DNA of 64,000 bases from an uncultured Clostridium sp. (GTDB lineage: Bacteria > Bacillota > Clostridia > TANB77 > CAG-508), in NCBI GenBank assembly GCA_948473335.1, contig CAOKXF010000009.1, positions 16,117 through 80,116 of the forward strand, read 5' to 3'. Below are positions 31,101 through 43,400 of this stretch, in pieces; positions within the stretch are counted from its first letter, which is position 1; each line of letters begins with the position of its first letter. A program made the position numbers and the translations under genes. The notes under the pieces were generated by a model that was not told the origin of the DNA, ran no database searches, and was given only the letters and a program-made list of their open reading frames with translations.

Positions 31101-33985
31101 AAGATGGAACATATTCAGCAGATAATATTTTATTAAGAGATATAGATTCTTACTATGTAGAATTTATATACAATGGAATGAAATATAGTAATGTAATAGC
31201 AAATGCAGATAAAGAGAATGGTTCAAAAGCAATTGAAGGAACAAACAGAGCGCCATTTAATGATAAATATGCAACAATTACAGGAAATATAGCAAAGGGA
31301 AATACAGGAGAATCAACAGGAAATGCGTTAAATGCAAATGGAAATATAACATCAGACATAAAATATACACAACCAGAAGAACATACGTCACAAGTAACAT
31401 ATACAGAAGGACAAGAATATGCAAATAGAGATAAAGGAATAAAATTAAATGATTACTATGCATTAGACAAGTATCATATCAGTGCAACAACACAACAATT
31501 AGGATATGCTTTAAAAACGACATATGTTGCAGACAATGAAGAAATAAAAAATATAAATCTAGGTATATTCCAAAGAGAACAAGTAGATTTAGCAATATCA
31601 AGTGATATAGAAGAAGTTAATGTATCATTAAATGGATATACAAATACATATAACTATGCAACAAGAAATCAATATGTAAAAAATAAAGGAGCATTTAGAA
31701 CAGGAGTAAAATTTGGAGACAAATATTTAAATAGATACTCAAGAACAGTATATCAATCAGCTGTAACATATTTTGCAGAAGATAGAGATAATCATAAGTT
31801 AGAAGTAAATGTATTATACAAAGTTACATTATATAACAATTCACCATCTCTAGTAAGTATATTCAAACAAATAAATAACTATTATGACAAAGAATATACT
31901 CCACAAGAAGTATACTATATGTCAAATGGAACAAGAACCCCAATAACAACATGGAGTATAGGAAATGAAACTTTTGTAAATGGAAGACTAAAAGTATTAC
32001 AAGTAGAATTACCAGATACATATTTAGCATCAGGAGAAACAGCAGAAGTATATATAAGATATAAAGTAAGTGATGAAGCAGTATTAGGATTAATGAACCA
32101 AGAAGCAACACTACAAAATATGACAGAAATAGATACATATTCAACATTTACAAAAATATCAGATACATCATATGCACATTATGCAAGTATAGATGAAAAT
32201 TCAGCACCAGGAAATGTTGTACCAGAATTAGATGCAGATGACAGATTTGTAAAAACAACATTTGAAGATGACACAGATATGGCACCATCATTAAAATTAC
32301 AAGCAGATAAAAATAATATAATATCAGGAACAGTATTTGAAGATTCACAAACACAAGAAAGCAAGAATAAAAATGAAAGACTAGGAAATGGAATCTATGA
32401 ACAAAATGAAAACGTAGTAGTAAATGCTAAGGTAGAATTATTAGAAGCATATGATAGTAATGATAATGTAGATGATAGTCAAATAGGACAAATCAAATAT
32501 GATAGTGATGGAAATCCAATAATTGCAAAACTATATCAATTCAGATTAAAAGAAGATGGAACAACAGAAGGAATATTAGTTGATGCAGTAACATATACAG
32601 ATGACAATGGAAACTATCAATTAATAGGATTAATCCCAGACGGATATGTAGTAAGATATACATATGGAGAAGGAACTAAGATTAAAGAAAATGGAACATA
32701 TAAAGATATAGATGCAAGAGATTACAAATCAACAATAATAGCATCAGACGAAATAAGAAAAGCATTAAATATACAAGCTGATAGTGCGACAATAGAAGGA
32801 AGAGGAAATCTATATTGGAATACAATACAAGAAAAAGATGGAAATGGAAACATAATAAGATATTCAGATGCAGTAGACGAAATATTAGAAAGAATAAAAC
32901 AAGAACAAGAAGACGATGCAATAAATTATTCTACATTACAAACAAAACCAAAGGATATGAAAGCACGTACAGCAGCATTTATAGTAGGAGTAGAATTTGA
33001 AAATATTAATTCAGCATCAAACGTATACTTCAGGGATACGAACGGAGATATAGTAATAGATGAAGCAACAGGAGAACCAAAAGTAGACCCTAACTTCTAT
33101 TCAGAAAATAAAAATATGGACTTTGGAATTATATATAGACCATTAGTAGATATAAAACTAGACAAAAACTTAACAAACATGTCAATACAATTAGGAAATG
33201 GACAAATATTAGTAAATGGAAATCCATATGAACAAGACTTACCATATACAAGGGCAATAGGAGATAGTATATATGTAGATATGGATGCAGATTTAATACA
33301 AGGTGCAGCACTAAAAATGGCATATGAATTAAAACTAATAAATGCTTCAGAAGTAGACTACAAATATACAACATTTGATGCAAAAGGAACAGCAGGAAGA
33401 AGATATTACTACTTTGGAGATAGTACAGGAGCAGAAAAAATAGATAAATATGTAAAACTTGTAGGAGATTATTTAGATGAAGAATTAGTTTATGATATAA
33501 ATGAAATGAATCAAGGATTATCAAAAGGATGGACTACAACAACAGCACAGAAATTATACGAAGAAGGTAGAATATCACAAGAGGTAAGAGATGCACTAAT
33601 CTCTGGAAAAGAAAGCGTATTTACAACAGAAGAATTTAATGAAGGACTAGGAACAAGTAGTAATCCAAATATAGCAATAAGCAAAACAGTTAGATATCAA
33701 GTAAGTAAACTACTAGGAGCAAAAGACGAATTAGTATTTACAAATGATGCAGAAATATTAGAATTATATGCAGTGGCAAGAAGATCAATTTTAGATACAA
33801 CACCAGGAAACTTAATACCACAATATGCAAAAGAACAAGACGAAGATAGCGTAGTTCTAACAATTATGCCACCAACAGGAGGAATAAACTATACACCATA
33901 TATAATTACAGTAATATGTTCACTAACACTAGTTATAATAGGAGTAGTTTTAATAAGAAGAAAAATTCTAAGAACGAATAAATAG
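25175..33985 (+). CDS. giant surface protein 1 (DUF11-like, SdrD_B/SpaA-like repeats, mid-protein TM hairpin, C-terminal anchor)
   Basis: Signal peptide MKKICSILILIVLLLNSSVMVLISQAVDA; SdrD_B-like YTISGIAWIDENENGQREETEQRLSGVEVLL and ISGTVFEDSQTQ...; C-term MPPTGGINYTPYIITVICSLTLVIIGVVLIRRKILRTNK. ATG 25175 with aaagga RBS. Confidence 0.88.
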   Translation: MKKICSILILIVLLLNSSVMVLISQAVDAVSEIISSEKDAIQSMQEVALEKYVNYANELERGTIVQLKVGVGLKNDTNKEVYVKDRKVSIECPRISEKVPTRVEVIGKEAKYDNGTITVQETYENKLKYEGREEYTVILFYDADCYTENQEERMLNAKVLVEQTIETAEAKESVTVKGEATAQIAVRENVGTIVSAEYETEDIYNGYINSNIENGTAYNTEYQEKNKITISNKNIAESFIVESNDVLGFQGEEIQDNRNLLYKGITLEKANIKDILGTNGEIRILNEKDEVLEVITNKTEVKEDGKYKYNYQEPVEKIKLQIINIEKEGIIEFNTTKIIKGTLTQNVDLVKNRINVVGTKTTEKTILDEENKEEKVDEITTVYEENNLETVINIQNATQKISMDVNKKELTNNVQNNMTITATLEKNTAANRLFENPTVIIELPEEVEKVILNDVQVLHDLELSKQEAVVETNAEGKKVIRIALSGKQTQYTQQEDITKGTNILISATVMLKQNIQTKTSSIKMICNENVCEQEIKLIEKNQVAKKTTSKTEAEGTVVNQNGLKIATKVVAGDKILANNETIYEQQIIKYEVKVTNTTENNIENVKIVGKVPEGMTYVDLDIGGFYDDFYDFIPNTEIKQKEIEVGTLKAGQTETYYYEVQVNDLAETEQEKTITSEVKVYIGENEISTYTLKNVAKQAKIAVKLGGYANREKRNQWAYFIKVSNLTSSELQNVQINLPISNKLQIQSVEVWDEESNYEIKRENNNINVKLNKLPAKNNTSEEKPKYTDQNGEVGNIGIEFDNNEVVIYIIADMVSIEENTDYTWQVNSAATVTLPTGDIYKSNDNIASGKIEAIKIEQSSDKSGETLSIGDEIVYKFVVKNVGKTIEEWGKYTTIDFKDFIPNELEILSVNYNNNKVSMEVEEGERVYKANKENITLSDYEIQLINKNDNTEKPRIELKLNLLEDESLEVTIRAKVKTVYADVDIENCAMVTGEYINTKQSNIIQNSIKGYKAVVDLEDPDDEDKPVDPDNPNPPVEPDKPDVPTEKKYTISGIAWIDENENGQREETEQRLSGVEVLLLDITNNKYLQDDNGKVITKTTNNNGQYSFENVKEGKYYVVFKYNNNDYEVTAYKKPGIAATVNSDAMQRETTVDNQKVYVGITDTIDLTSNKENIDIGLIKNKVFDLKVDNYIQKITVQNSKGTKQYTYNNEKMAKVEIPAKQIVGSILVVEYKIVVTNVGELAGTVNELIDEMPAGLEFKSELNANWYKTIGNSINNTSLSTQEIKPGESIETSIVLTKTLDDTIQTYTNIAKIGISDNIKHIEDKNNENDSDKVDIIISIQTGTVINYIATVIGSILGLAVLLSIVIILIKKNKIKALKVFCFIFAISIIIPITTTNKHVDGEYIGDVNIHINSYSDHDYSITYNGEEVKSICQSRGAHLCPLCNHSMDLISIVVQGPHNHRIEGGNPELKKESTGIINYKQVDYTSKDNNGNDITESRDIYGPFRVSWVNGSISSVEVKGITNIETAEIGAVNYKIVDATGKNEINITSGSDFYISVPTNVKALTEVAVTAKSTVTVYYTVTVHYYIHLTPNPSPEHLAELNGRTIQEHEVDLGERDREETDQGEASERVNWTTELPKTIRVIKVDYDNREKVLPGIVFLIKNESLGKYVKQNSADLSISYVDNEEDATRFITDAQGIIEVKGLRAGEYTLIEKENPYHGYDHIKNVNADRKITIADTNSLIKYTAKNKEMVGNINIEKVNSENSAIKLNDVEFALLDYTGTKYVKVQIEGQEGFQKRIVGTSKVTKQEFTDNLEEATIFVTDKDGKINIKNIALDPSDTNIDNDNINKYILRELKNPHYGYEVDPDYITWKVDGVASQIRNSQLEFNIATRGGKVDIIVANEQKYVRISGYVYEDVPNGKENVRNELYDTDAQSKDKLVEGIKVVLNNTKTNETYENWTDSKGAYLFGSKNQDGTYSADNILLRDIDSYYVEFIYNGMKYSNVIANADKENGSKAIEGTNRAPFNDKYATITGNIAKGNTGESTGNALNANGNITSDIKYTQPEEHTSQVTYTEGQEYANRDKGIKLNDYYALDKYHISATTQQLGYALKTTYVADNEEIKNINLGIFQREQVDLAISSDIEEVNVSLNGYTNTYNYATRNQYVKNKGAFRTGVKFGDKYLNRYSRTVYQSAVTYFAEDRDNHKLEVNVLYKVTLYNNSPSLVSIFKQINNYYDKEYTPQEVYYMSNGTRTPITTWSIGNETFVNGRLKVLQVELPDTYLASGETAEVYIRYKVSDEAVLGLMNQEATLQNMTEIDTYSTFTKISDTSYAHYASIDENSAPGNVVPELDADDRFVKTTFEDDTDMAPSLKLQADKNNIISGTVFEDSQTQESKNKNERLGNGIYEQNENVVVNAKVELLEAYDSNDNVDDSQIGQIKYDSDGNPIIAKLYQFRLKEDGTTEGILVDAVTYTDDNGNYQLIGLIPDGYVVRYTYGEGTKIKENGTYKDIDARDYKSTIIASDEIRKALNIQADSATIEGRGNLYWNTIQEKDGNGNIIRYSDAVDEILERIKQEQEDDAINYSTLQTKPKDMKARTAAFIVGVEFENINSASNVYFRDTNGDIVIDEATGEPKVDPNFYSENKNMDFGIIYRPLVDIKLDKNLTNMSIQLGNGQILVNGNPYEQDLPYTRAIGDSIYVDMDADLIQGAALKMAYELKLINASEVDYKYTTFDAKGTAGRRYYYFGDSTGAEKIDKYVKLVGDYLDEELVYDINEMNQGLSKGWTTTTAQKLYEEGRISQEVRDALISGKESVFTTEEFNEGLGTSSNPNIAISKTVRYQVSKLLGAKDELVFTNDAEILELYAVARRSILDTTPGNLIPQYAKEQDEDSVVLTIMPPTGGINYTPYIITVICSLTLVIIGVVLIRRKILRTNK

Positions 33986-34002
33986 ACATAAGTATTTTAA
34001 TA

Positions 34003-34042
34003 AAAACATCTATGTTAGAGAAATCTAATATAGGTGTTTTTT
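34003..34042 (+). terminator. terminator of giant surface protein 1
   Basis: aaaacatctatgttagagaaatctaatataggtgtttttttt. Confidence 0.8.
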
Positions 34043-34053
34043 TTAATTGTAAG

Positions 34054-34097
34054 CTTATTAACTAATAGGCGCATTTCTGCGCCTATTAGTTAATAAG
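34054..34097. repeat. dispersed palindrome family, copy C
   Basis: cttattaactaataggcgcatttctgcgcctattagttaataag; compensatory changes keep the stem. Confidence 0.92.
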
Positions 34098-34480
34098 GTG
34101 CTTTTATTTTTTTTTATGTAATAAGTTCTCTTTTTAGATTTTTTTGAAAAACTTTATATAGCAAACAAGATGTTTTTTTATTTTTAACCTTAAAATTATA
34201 TAAAGAATGTATATCCGTAAGGAAAGAAAAAATAATAACACAAAAATATTGAAGAATTTTGTCATTAATGTAACAATAAAATAATAAAAATGTAATAATT
34301 TTTGTAAATAGAGCATCCTTAGCAAGGTATAGAAGTGGGATAATCTGATGAAAATAAAAGATATTGATTTTTGATTAAGATGGAGCGATAATAAAATTAA
34401 GTATATATAAAAAAGACACATAAAATATTTTAATTTAATTTATTTTATGCAATCTTATGCAATTGAAAGGAATGAAAAAC

Positions 34481-37400
34481 ATGAAAAAGATTTGTAGTAT
34501 TTTAATTTTAATCGTATTATTGCTAAATAGTTCGCTAATGATATTGATTAGTCAAGCTGTAGATGCAGTATCAGAGATGATATCATCAGAAAAAGATGAA
34601 ATCCAAAGTACACAAGAAGTAGTGCTAGAAAAATATGTGAACTATGCAAATGAATTAGAGAAGGGGACAATTGTTCAACTTAGAGTAGGAGTTGGGCTTA
34701 AAAATGATGCTAATAAAGAAGTATATGTAAAAGATAGAAAAGTATCAATAGAATGTCCAAGAATTTCTGAAAAAGTTCCAACAAGAGTTGAAGTAATTGG
34801 AAAAGAAGCAAAATATGACAATGGAACAATAACAGTACAAGAAACATATGAAAATAAATTAAAATATGAAGGAAGAGAAGAATATACTGTAATATTATTC
34901 TATGATGCAGATTGTTATACAGAAAATCAAGAAGAAAGAATGTTAAATGCAAAAGTATTAGTAGAACAAACAATAGAAACAGCAGAAGCAAAAGAAAGTG
35001 TAACAGTAAAAGGAGAAGCAACAGCACAAATAGCAGTAAGAGAAAATGTAGGAACAATAGTATCTGTAGATTATGAAACAGGAGATATATATAATGGATA
35101 TATAAATTCAAATATAGAAAATGGAACAGCATATGATACAGAATATCAAGAGAAGAATAAGGTTACAATAAGCAACAAGAATATAGCTGAATCATTTATA
35201 GTAGAATCAAACGATGTATTAGGATTCCAAGGAGAAGAAATACAAAATAACAGAAATCTACTATACAAAGGTATAACATTAGAAAAAGAAGATATAAAAG
35301 ATATTCTAGGGGCAAATGGAGAAATAAGAATATTAAATGAAGAGAATAGAGTATTAGAAGTAATAAATAATGAGATAGAAGCAGCAGAAGATGGAAAGTA
35401 CACATATAACTATCAAGAACCAGTAGAAAAAATAAAACTACAAATAATTAACATAGAAAAAGAAGGAATAATAGAATTTAATACTACAAAAATAATAAAA
35501 GGAACACTTACACAAAATGTAGATTTAGTAAAAAATAGAATAAATGTAGTAGGAACAAAAACAACAGAAAAAACAATATTAGATGAAGAAAACAAAGAAG
35601 AAAAAGTCGATGAAATAACTACAGTATATGAAGAGAATAATTTAGAAACAGTAATAAATATACAAAATGCAACACAAAAAATAAGTATGGATGTAAACAA
35701 AAAAGAATTAACAAATAACGTACAAAACAATATGACAATAACAGCAACATTAGAAAAGAACACAGCAGCAAATAGATTATTTGAAAATCCAACAGTAATA
35801 ATAGAATTACCAGAAGAAGTAGAAAAAGTAATATTAAATGATGTACAAGTATTACATGACTTAGAATTAAGCAAACAAGAAGCAGTAGTAGAGACAAATG
35901 CAGAAGGCAAAAAAGTTATAAGAATAGCACTTTCAGGAAAACAAACACAATATACACAACAAGAAGATATAACAAAAGGAACAAATATATTAATATCAGC
36001 AACAGTAATGCTAAAACAAAATATACAAACGAAGACATCATCAATAAAAATGATATGTAATGAAAATGTTTGTGAACAAGAAATAAAATTAATAGAGAAA
36101 AATCAAGTAGCTAAGAAAACTACATCAAAAACAGAAGCAGAAGGAACAGTAGTTAATCAAAATGGATTAAAAATAGCTACAAAAGTTGTAGCAGGAGACA
36201 AGATATTAGCAAATAATGAAACAATATATGAACAACAAATAATAAAATATGAAGTAAAAGTAACAAATACAACAGAAAACAACATAGAAAACGTAAAAAT
36301 AGTAGGAAAAGTACCAGAAGGAATGACATATGTAGATTTAGTAGTAGGAGGATTCTATGACGACAATTATGATTTCATTCCAAATACAGGATTAAAACAA
36401 AAAGAAATAGAAGTCGGAACATTAAGCGCAGGACAAACAGAAACATATTATTATGAAGTTAAAGTAAATGATTTAGCAGACACAGAACAAGAAAAGATAG
36501 TAAATTCAGAAATAAAAGTGTATATAGGAGAAAATGAAATTTCTGTATATACATTGGAAAATATAGTACAACAAGGAAATATAGCAGTAGAACTTAAAGG
36601 TCTTCCAGGAAGAAGCGAAAGAAATGAAAGAATATATTTTGCAAAAGTATCAAACATAGCAAAAGAAGATTTACAAAATGTTGTTGTAAATATACCATTT
36701 TCAGCTAATATTAAGGTTAAAAATGTACAAATTTGGGGAAAAGAAGAAGGAGAATATGAGAAGACTATAGAAAATAATAATGTTTTTGTTAAATTCAGTA
36801 ATATTCAAAAACTTGTAAATTCAAGCACATTGGATAAAGATGGAACAGGAGGAATAGGATTTGTACTTGAAGAAAATGAAGTAGGTATATATATAACAGC
36901 TAATCTTGTAAATGTGGAAGAAGATTTTGAATATATATGGGAGATAAACACAGCAGCAACAGTAACAACTTCAGATGGAAATATATACAAATCTAATGAA
37001 AATAGAGCATCAGGATATATAGAAGCAGTAAAAGTTACACAAGAATCAGATAAGTCTGGTGAAGAATTACAAGTGGGAGAAGAAATAACATATACACTTG
37101 AAGTAGAAAATATAGGAAATGTAATACCAGAATGGGGAGAATATACTAAAGTCAAATTTATAGATTATATTCCAAATGAATTAGAAATTACAAGTGTAGA
37201 ATACAATACGAATTCAGTATCTATTCAAGAAGGAAATCAAGTGTTAGTTCCTAGAAATGTAAAATTAGAAAGACATGAAATAGATGAAGTAAATAAAAAG
37301 GATAATTCAAATGGTGCAAGATTACAATTTGATTTATGTATACCACTTAGAGAAAAATCAACAATAACGATAAAGACAAAAGTAAGAACAACATACTCAG

Positions 37401-40400
37401 ATATAGATATAGAAAATTTTGCTATGATATCAGGAGAAAATATAAAAACAAAGAAATCAAATAGTATACAAAATAAAATAAAAGGATATAAAGGCACAGT
37501 AATTGTAGACCCAGATGACCCAAATTTACCAATAGACCCAGATAATCCAGATCCACCAGTTGATCCAGATATTCCAACAGAAAAAGAATATACAATATCA
37601 GGAATTGCATGGGTAGATGAAAATGAAAACGGACAAAGAGAAGAAAATGAACAAAGATTATCAGGAATAGAAGTATTATTACTAGATATAACAAATAATA
37701 AATACTTACAAGACAATAATGGCAGAATTATAACAAAAATAACAAACAATAATGGTCAATATTCATTTGAAAATGTAAAAGAAGGAAAATACTATGTAAT
37801 TTTTAAATATAATAATGATGATTATGAGCTAACTGCATATAAAAAGCCAGGAATAGGTTCAACAGTAAATTCTGATGCAATGCAAAGGGAAGCATTAATT
37901 GATAGTAAAAACATATATGTAGGAATAACAGATACAATTGATTTAACATCAAATAAAGAAAATATAGATATAGGATTAGTAAAAAATAAGATATTTGATT
38001 TAAAAGTGGATAAATATATAGAAAAAATAACTGTACAAAATGGTAAAGGAACAAAACAATATACATATAGCAATGAAAAAATTGCAAAAGTAGAAATACC
38101 AGCAAAGCAAATAGTAGGTTCAATACTTGTTGTAGAATATAAGATAGTAGTAACAAACGTTGGAGAATTGACAGGAACAGTAAATGAATTAATAGATGAG
38201 ATGCCAGCAAATTTAGAATTTAAGTCAGAATTAAATTCTAATTGGTACAAGACAGCAGGAAATAATATAAACAATACAAATTTATCAACACAAGAAATCA
38301 AACCAGGAGAAAGTATAGAAACAAGTATAGTATTAACAAAAACATTAGATGATACAATACAAACATATACAAATGTTGCAAAAATAGGAATAAGTGATAA
38401 TTCAAAACATATAAATGACAAAAATGTTGAAAACGATGTAGATAAAGTGGATATAATAATTTCTATACAAACAGGAACGATAGGAGAATATATAGGAACA
38501 ATAATAGCAACTTTATTAGTAATTGCTGTAATGTTAATGATTGTACTTATAATCATGAAAAAATTCCCAACAAAAAATGGAATAAAACTATTTATTTTAT
38601 TGGGATTGATAGTAACAATATTGCCAATGACTTTAAATATTTCAAATGGAGAAGGAACAACTGATGATGGACATACTGTAATAAGTAGAGATCCAGTATC
38701 TGGAAAATTTAATGAAGGAGAATTTGAGTGTATAAGTCCAGGACTATCTCAGTGCAAAGGAAGTCATTATTATGTAGAATCTGGAAGAAATATGATAGAA
38801 AGATGGGAAGAAGGAGATACTGTATATGGGGCAAGTGTAAGCTTATCTAAAGCTACAAACAGTATAGAATATAAATATATAGAAAAAAATTCACAAGGAT
38901 ATAATGTATATGGACCATTTAGATTTTCTGTATCAGCAGATGGAGCAACTCCAAGTTATACGATGGAAGTAAAAGGAATCATGAATATTACTACAGGAGA
39001 AGTAGTTAATGCTCCTTTTGAGACTATAGATAAAGATGGAAATACAACAACAGTAGGTGCAAATAAAGATATATATATAAAAGTACCTTTAAATGTTGTT
39101 GCTATAGACTCAGTAAAAGTAACAGGAAAGGCAACAGTAAGCTTTACACGTACAATTCATGAAAAATGGGAACAATATTATACATGTGATTATAGTACTT
39201 GTAGTTGGTGTGCTGGGAAAAATGTACAAGATATGAAATCTACACAACCAATTGAAATAACATATCAAGAAACTGGAACTTATGAGGCATCAGATTCAAA
39301 AGAATGGACAACAGAGGTACCAAAAACATTAAGAATAGAAAAAATAGATAAGGATAACAATTCAATAGTATTGCCAAATGTTAAATTCATATTAAAGAGA
39401 GAAATAATAAACACAGGTACAGGAGGGGGAACATTAAATCCAGGAGGAACAGGAACGCTACAGCCAATCAATCCAGGGGGAACATTAAATCCAGGAGGAA
39501 CAGGAACGCTACAGCCAATCAATCCAGGGGGAACATTAAATCCAGGAGGAACAGGAACGTTACAGCCAATCAATCCAGGGGGAACATTAAATCCAGGAGG
39601 AACAGGAACGTTACAGCCAATCAATCCAGGGGGAACATTAAATTCAGGAGAAATAGGAACATTACAACAAATGGATGCAAGAGGAGGCATAATAGATTCA
39701 ATAGGGCCAGGAACAATACAACCAATATATCCAGGAGGCACAGAACCATCAAAACCAGGTGAAAATCAAGGTGGAACAACTTCATCAGTAGTATATGTAA
39801 AGCAGAATCCAACAGATTTATCGATATCATATGTAGAGAATGAAGAAGAGGCAACGGAATTTATAACAGATATTAATGGAATAATACAAGTTGCAGGGCT
39901 AAAGTCAGGAAAATATACATTTATAGAAAAAGAAAACCAACATCATGGTTACAATAATATTAAAAATATAAATAGTACACGAACCTATACAACAGGAATA
40001 GAACATTTAATTATATATCGTACACCAAATAAAGAAATGTTAGGAAACCTAGACATAGAAAAACAAAACAATGTAAATTCAGCAATAAAATTATCAAATG
40101 TAGAATTTGTATTATTAAATGACACAGGAACAAAATATTTAAAAGTACAAGTAGAAGGAAAAGAAGGATTTCAAGCAGGAACTGAAAAGAAATTAATCGG
40201 AACAACGAAAGTTACGAAACAAGAATATACAGACAACTATGAAGAGGCAACAATATTTGTAACAGATGCAAATGGAAAAATACATATAGAAGACTTAGCG
40301 TTACAATCATCAGGGACAAATCAGAATGATGAAACAGATATATTAGGATATGTAATCAAAGAAATACACAATCCACACTATGGATACGAAGTAGATTCAA

Positions 40401-43400
40401 ATTATATAACATGGAAAGTAAATGGAAGTGACATAACAGGAAGTAGTGATTATTTATTAGTAACAATACCAAATAAAGGAACAACAAATGTAATAGTAAA
40501 AAATGAGCAAAAATATGTAAGAATATCAGGATATGTATATGAAGATGTACCAAATGGAAAAGACAATATAAGAAATGAATTATATGACACAAATTCACAA
40601 AGCAAAGACAAATTAGTAGAAGGAATAAGAGTAAGATTACGTAATTCAAGGACAGGAGCAATATATGAAAATTGGACAAACAGTAAAGGAGCATACTTAT
40701 TTGGAAGTAAAAATGAAGATGGAACATATTCAGCAGATAACATCTTATTAAGAGATATAAATAATTACTATGTAGAATTCATATATAATGGAATGAAATA
40801 TACTAACGTAGCGCCACAAATAGATAAAAATAATGGATCAAAAGCAATTGAAGGAGCATTTAGAGAACCATTTAATAATAAATATGCAACAATAACAGGA
40901 AATACAGCAAAAGGAAGCACAGGAGGATCAACAGGAAAAGCATTAAATGTAAATGGAGGTACAACAGCATCAATAACATATACACAACCAGAAGAACATA
41001 CATCACAAGTAACATATACAGAGGGACAAGAATATGCAAATAAGGACAAAGGAATAAAATTAAATGATTACTATGCATTAAGCAAATATCACATAAGTTC
41101 AACAACACAGCAATTAAAATACGGATTAGGTACAACATATGTTGCAGATAATGAAGAAATAAAAAATATAAACTTAGGAATTTTTGAAAGAGAACAAGTA
41201 GATTTAGCAATATCAAGTGATATTGAAGAAGTCAATGTATCACTACATGGATATACAAACACATATAATTATGCAGCGAGAAATCAATATGTAAAGAACA
41301 AAGGAGCATTTAGAACAGGAGTAAAATTTGGAGACAAATACTTGAATAGATACTCAAGAACAATATATCAATCAGCAGTAACGTATTTTGCAGAAGATAG
41401 AAATAATAACAAATTAGAAGTAAACGTATTGTATAAAGTTACATTATATAATAACTCACCATCTCTAGCTAGTATATTCAAAAAGATAAATAACTATTAT
41501 GACAAAGAATATACTCCACAAGAAGTATACTATGTATCAAAAGGAACAAAAACACCAATAACAACATGGAAGATAGGAAATCAGACATATGCAAATGGAA
41601 GATTAAAAGTTTTACAAGTAGAATTACCAAATACATACCTATCAGCAGGAGAAACAGCAGAAGTATATATAAGATATAAAGTAAGTGATGACACAGTATT
41701 AGGATTGATGAACCAAGAAGCAACATTACAAAATATGACAGAAATAGATACATATTCAACATTTACAAAAATATCAGATACATCTTATGCACATTATGCA
41801 AGTATAGATGAAAATTCAGCGCCAGGAAATGTTGTAGTAGAATTAGATGCAAATGACAGATTTATAAAAACAACATTTGAAGATGATACAGATATGGCAC
41901 CATCATTAAAATTACAATCAGATAAAAACAATATAATATCAGGAACAGTATTTGAAGATTCACAAACACAAGCAAGTAAAAATAAAAATGAAAGATTGGG
42001 AAATGGAATCTATGAACAAAATGAAAGAGTAGTTGAACATGCAAAAGTAGAACTATTAGAAGTATATGACAGTAATGACAACGTAAGTACTGATCAAATA
42101 GGTAGAATTAAATATGACAGTAATGGAAATCCAATAATTGCAAAACTATATCAATTCAGATTAAAAGAAGATGGAACAACAGAAGGAGTATTAGTAGATG
42201 CAGTGACATATACAGATAGCAAAGGAAATTATCAATTAATAGGACTAATTCCAGATGGATATGCAGTAAGATATACATATGGACAAGGAACAAAGATACA
42301 AGGAAAAGAAATTGATGCAAGGGATTACAAATCAACAATAATAACATCAGGGGAAATAAGAAAAGCATTAAATATACAAGCTGATAGTGCAATAATAGAA
42401 GGAAGAGGAAATCTATATTGGAATACAATACAAGAAAAAGATGGAAATGGAAACATAATAAGATATTCAGATGCAGCAGATGAAATATTAGAGAGAATAA
42501 AACAAGAACAAGAAGATGATGCAATAAATTATGCTACATTACAAGCAAGACCAAAAGATATGAAAGCACGTACAGCAGCATTTATAGTAGGAGTAGAGTT
42601 TGAAAATATTAATTCAGCATCAGATGTATACTTCAAAGATATGAATGGAAATATAGTAATGGATGAAGCAACAGGAGAACCGAAGGTAGACCCTAACTTC
42701 TATTCAGAAAATAAGAATATGGACTTTGGAATTATATATAGACCAGTAATAGATATAAAACTAGATAAAAACTTAACAAATATGTCAATACAATTAGGAA
42801 ATGGACAAATGTTAGTAAATGGAAATCCATATCAACAAGATTTACCATATACAAAAGCTATAGAAGATAGTATATATGTAGATATGGATGCAGACTTAAT
42901 ACAAGGTTCAGCGCTAAAAATGGAATATGAGATAAAATTAGTCAATGCTTCAGAAGTAGATTACAAATATACAACATTTGATGCAAAAGGAACAGCAGGA
43001 AGAAGATATTACTACTTTGGAGATAGTACAGGAGCAGAAAAAATAGATAAATATGTAAAACTTGTAGGAGATTATTTGGATGAAGAATTAGTTTATGATA
43101 TAAATGAAATGAATCAAGGATTACCAAAAGGATGGACTACAACGACAGCACAAAAATTATATGAAGAAGGTAGAATATCACAAGAAGTAAGAGATGTATT
43201 AATCTCTGAAAAAGAAAATATACTTACAACAACAGAATTCAGTGAAGGACTAGGAACAAGTAGTAATCCAAATATAGCAATAAGTAAGACAATAAGATAT
43301 CAAGTAAGCAAATTACTAGGTGCAAGAGATGAGTTAGTATTTACAAATGATGCAGAAATATTAGAATTATATGCAGTAGCAAGAAGATCAATTTTAAATA

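Noticed and set aside
34457-34480. ATG 34457 as start of giant protein 2
   Set aside because: The aaagga RBS and the signal peptide alignment with protein 1 favour ATG 34481.
39280-39741. Minus-strand ORF with repeated PPGLIGCNVPVPPGFNV (collagen-like look)
   Set aside because: Exact antisense of the 51-bp in-frame repeat of giant protein 2; no RBS; the + strand frame is continuous with a 3000-codon gene.
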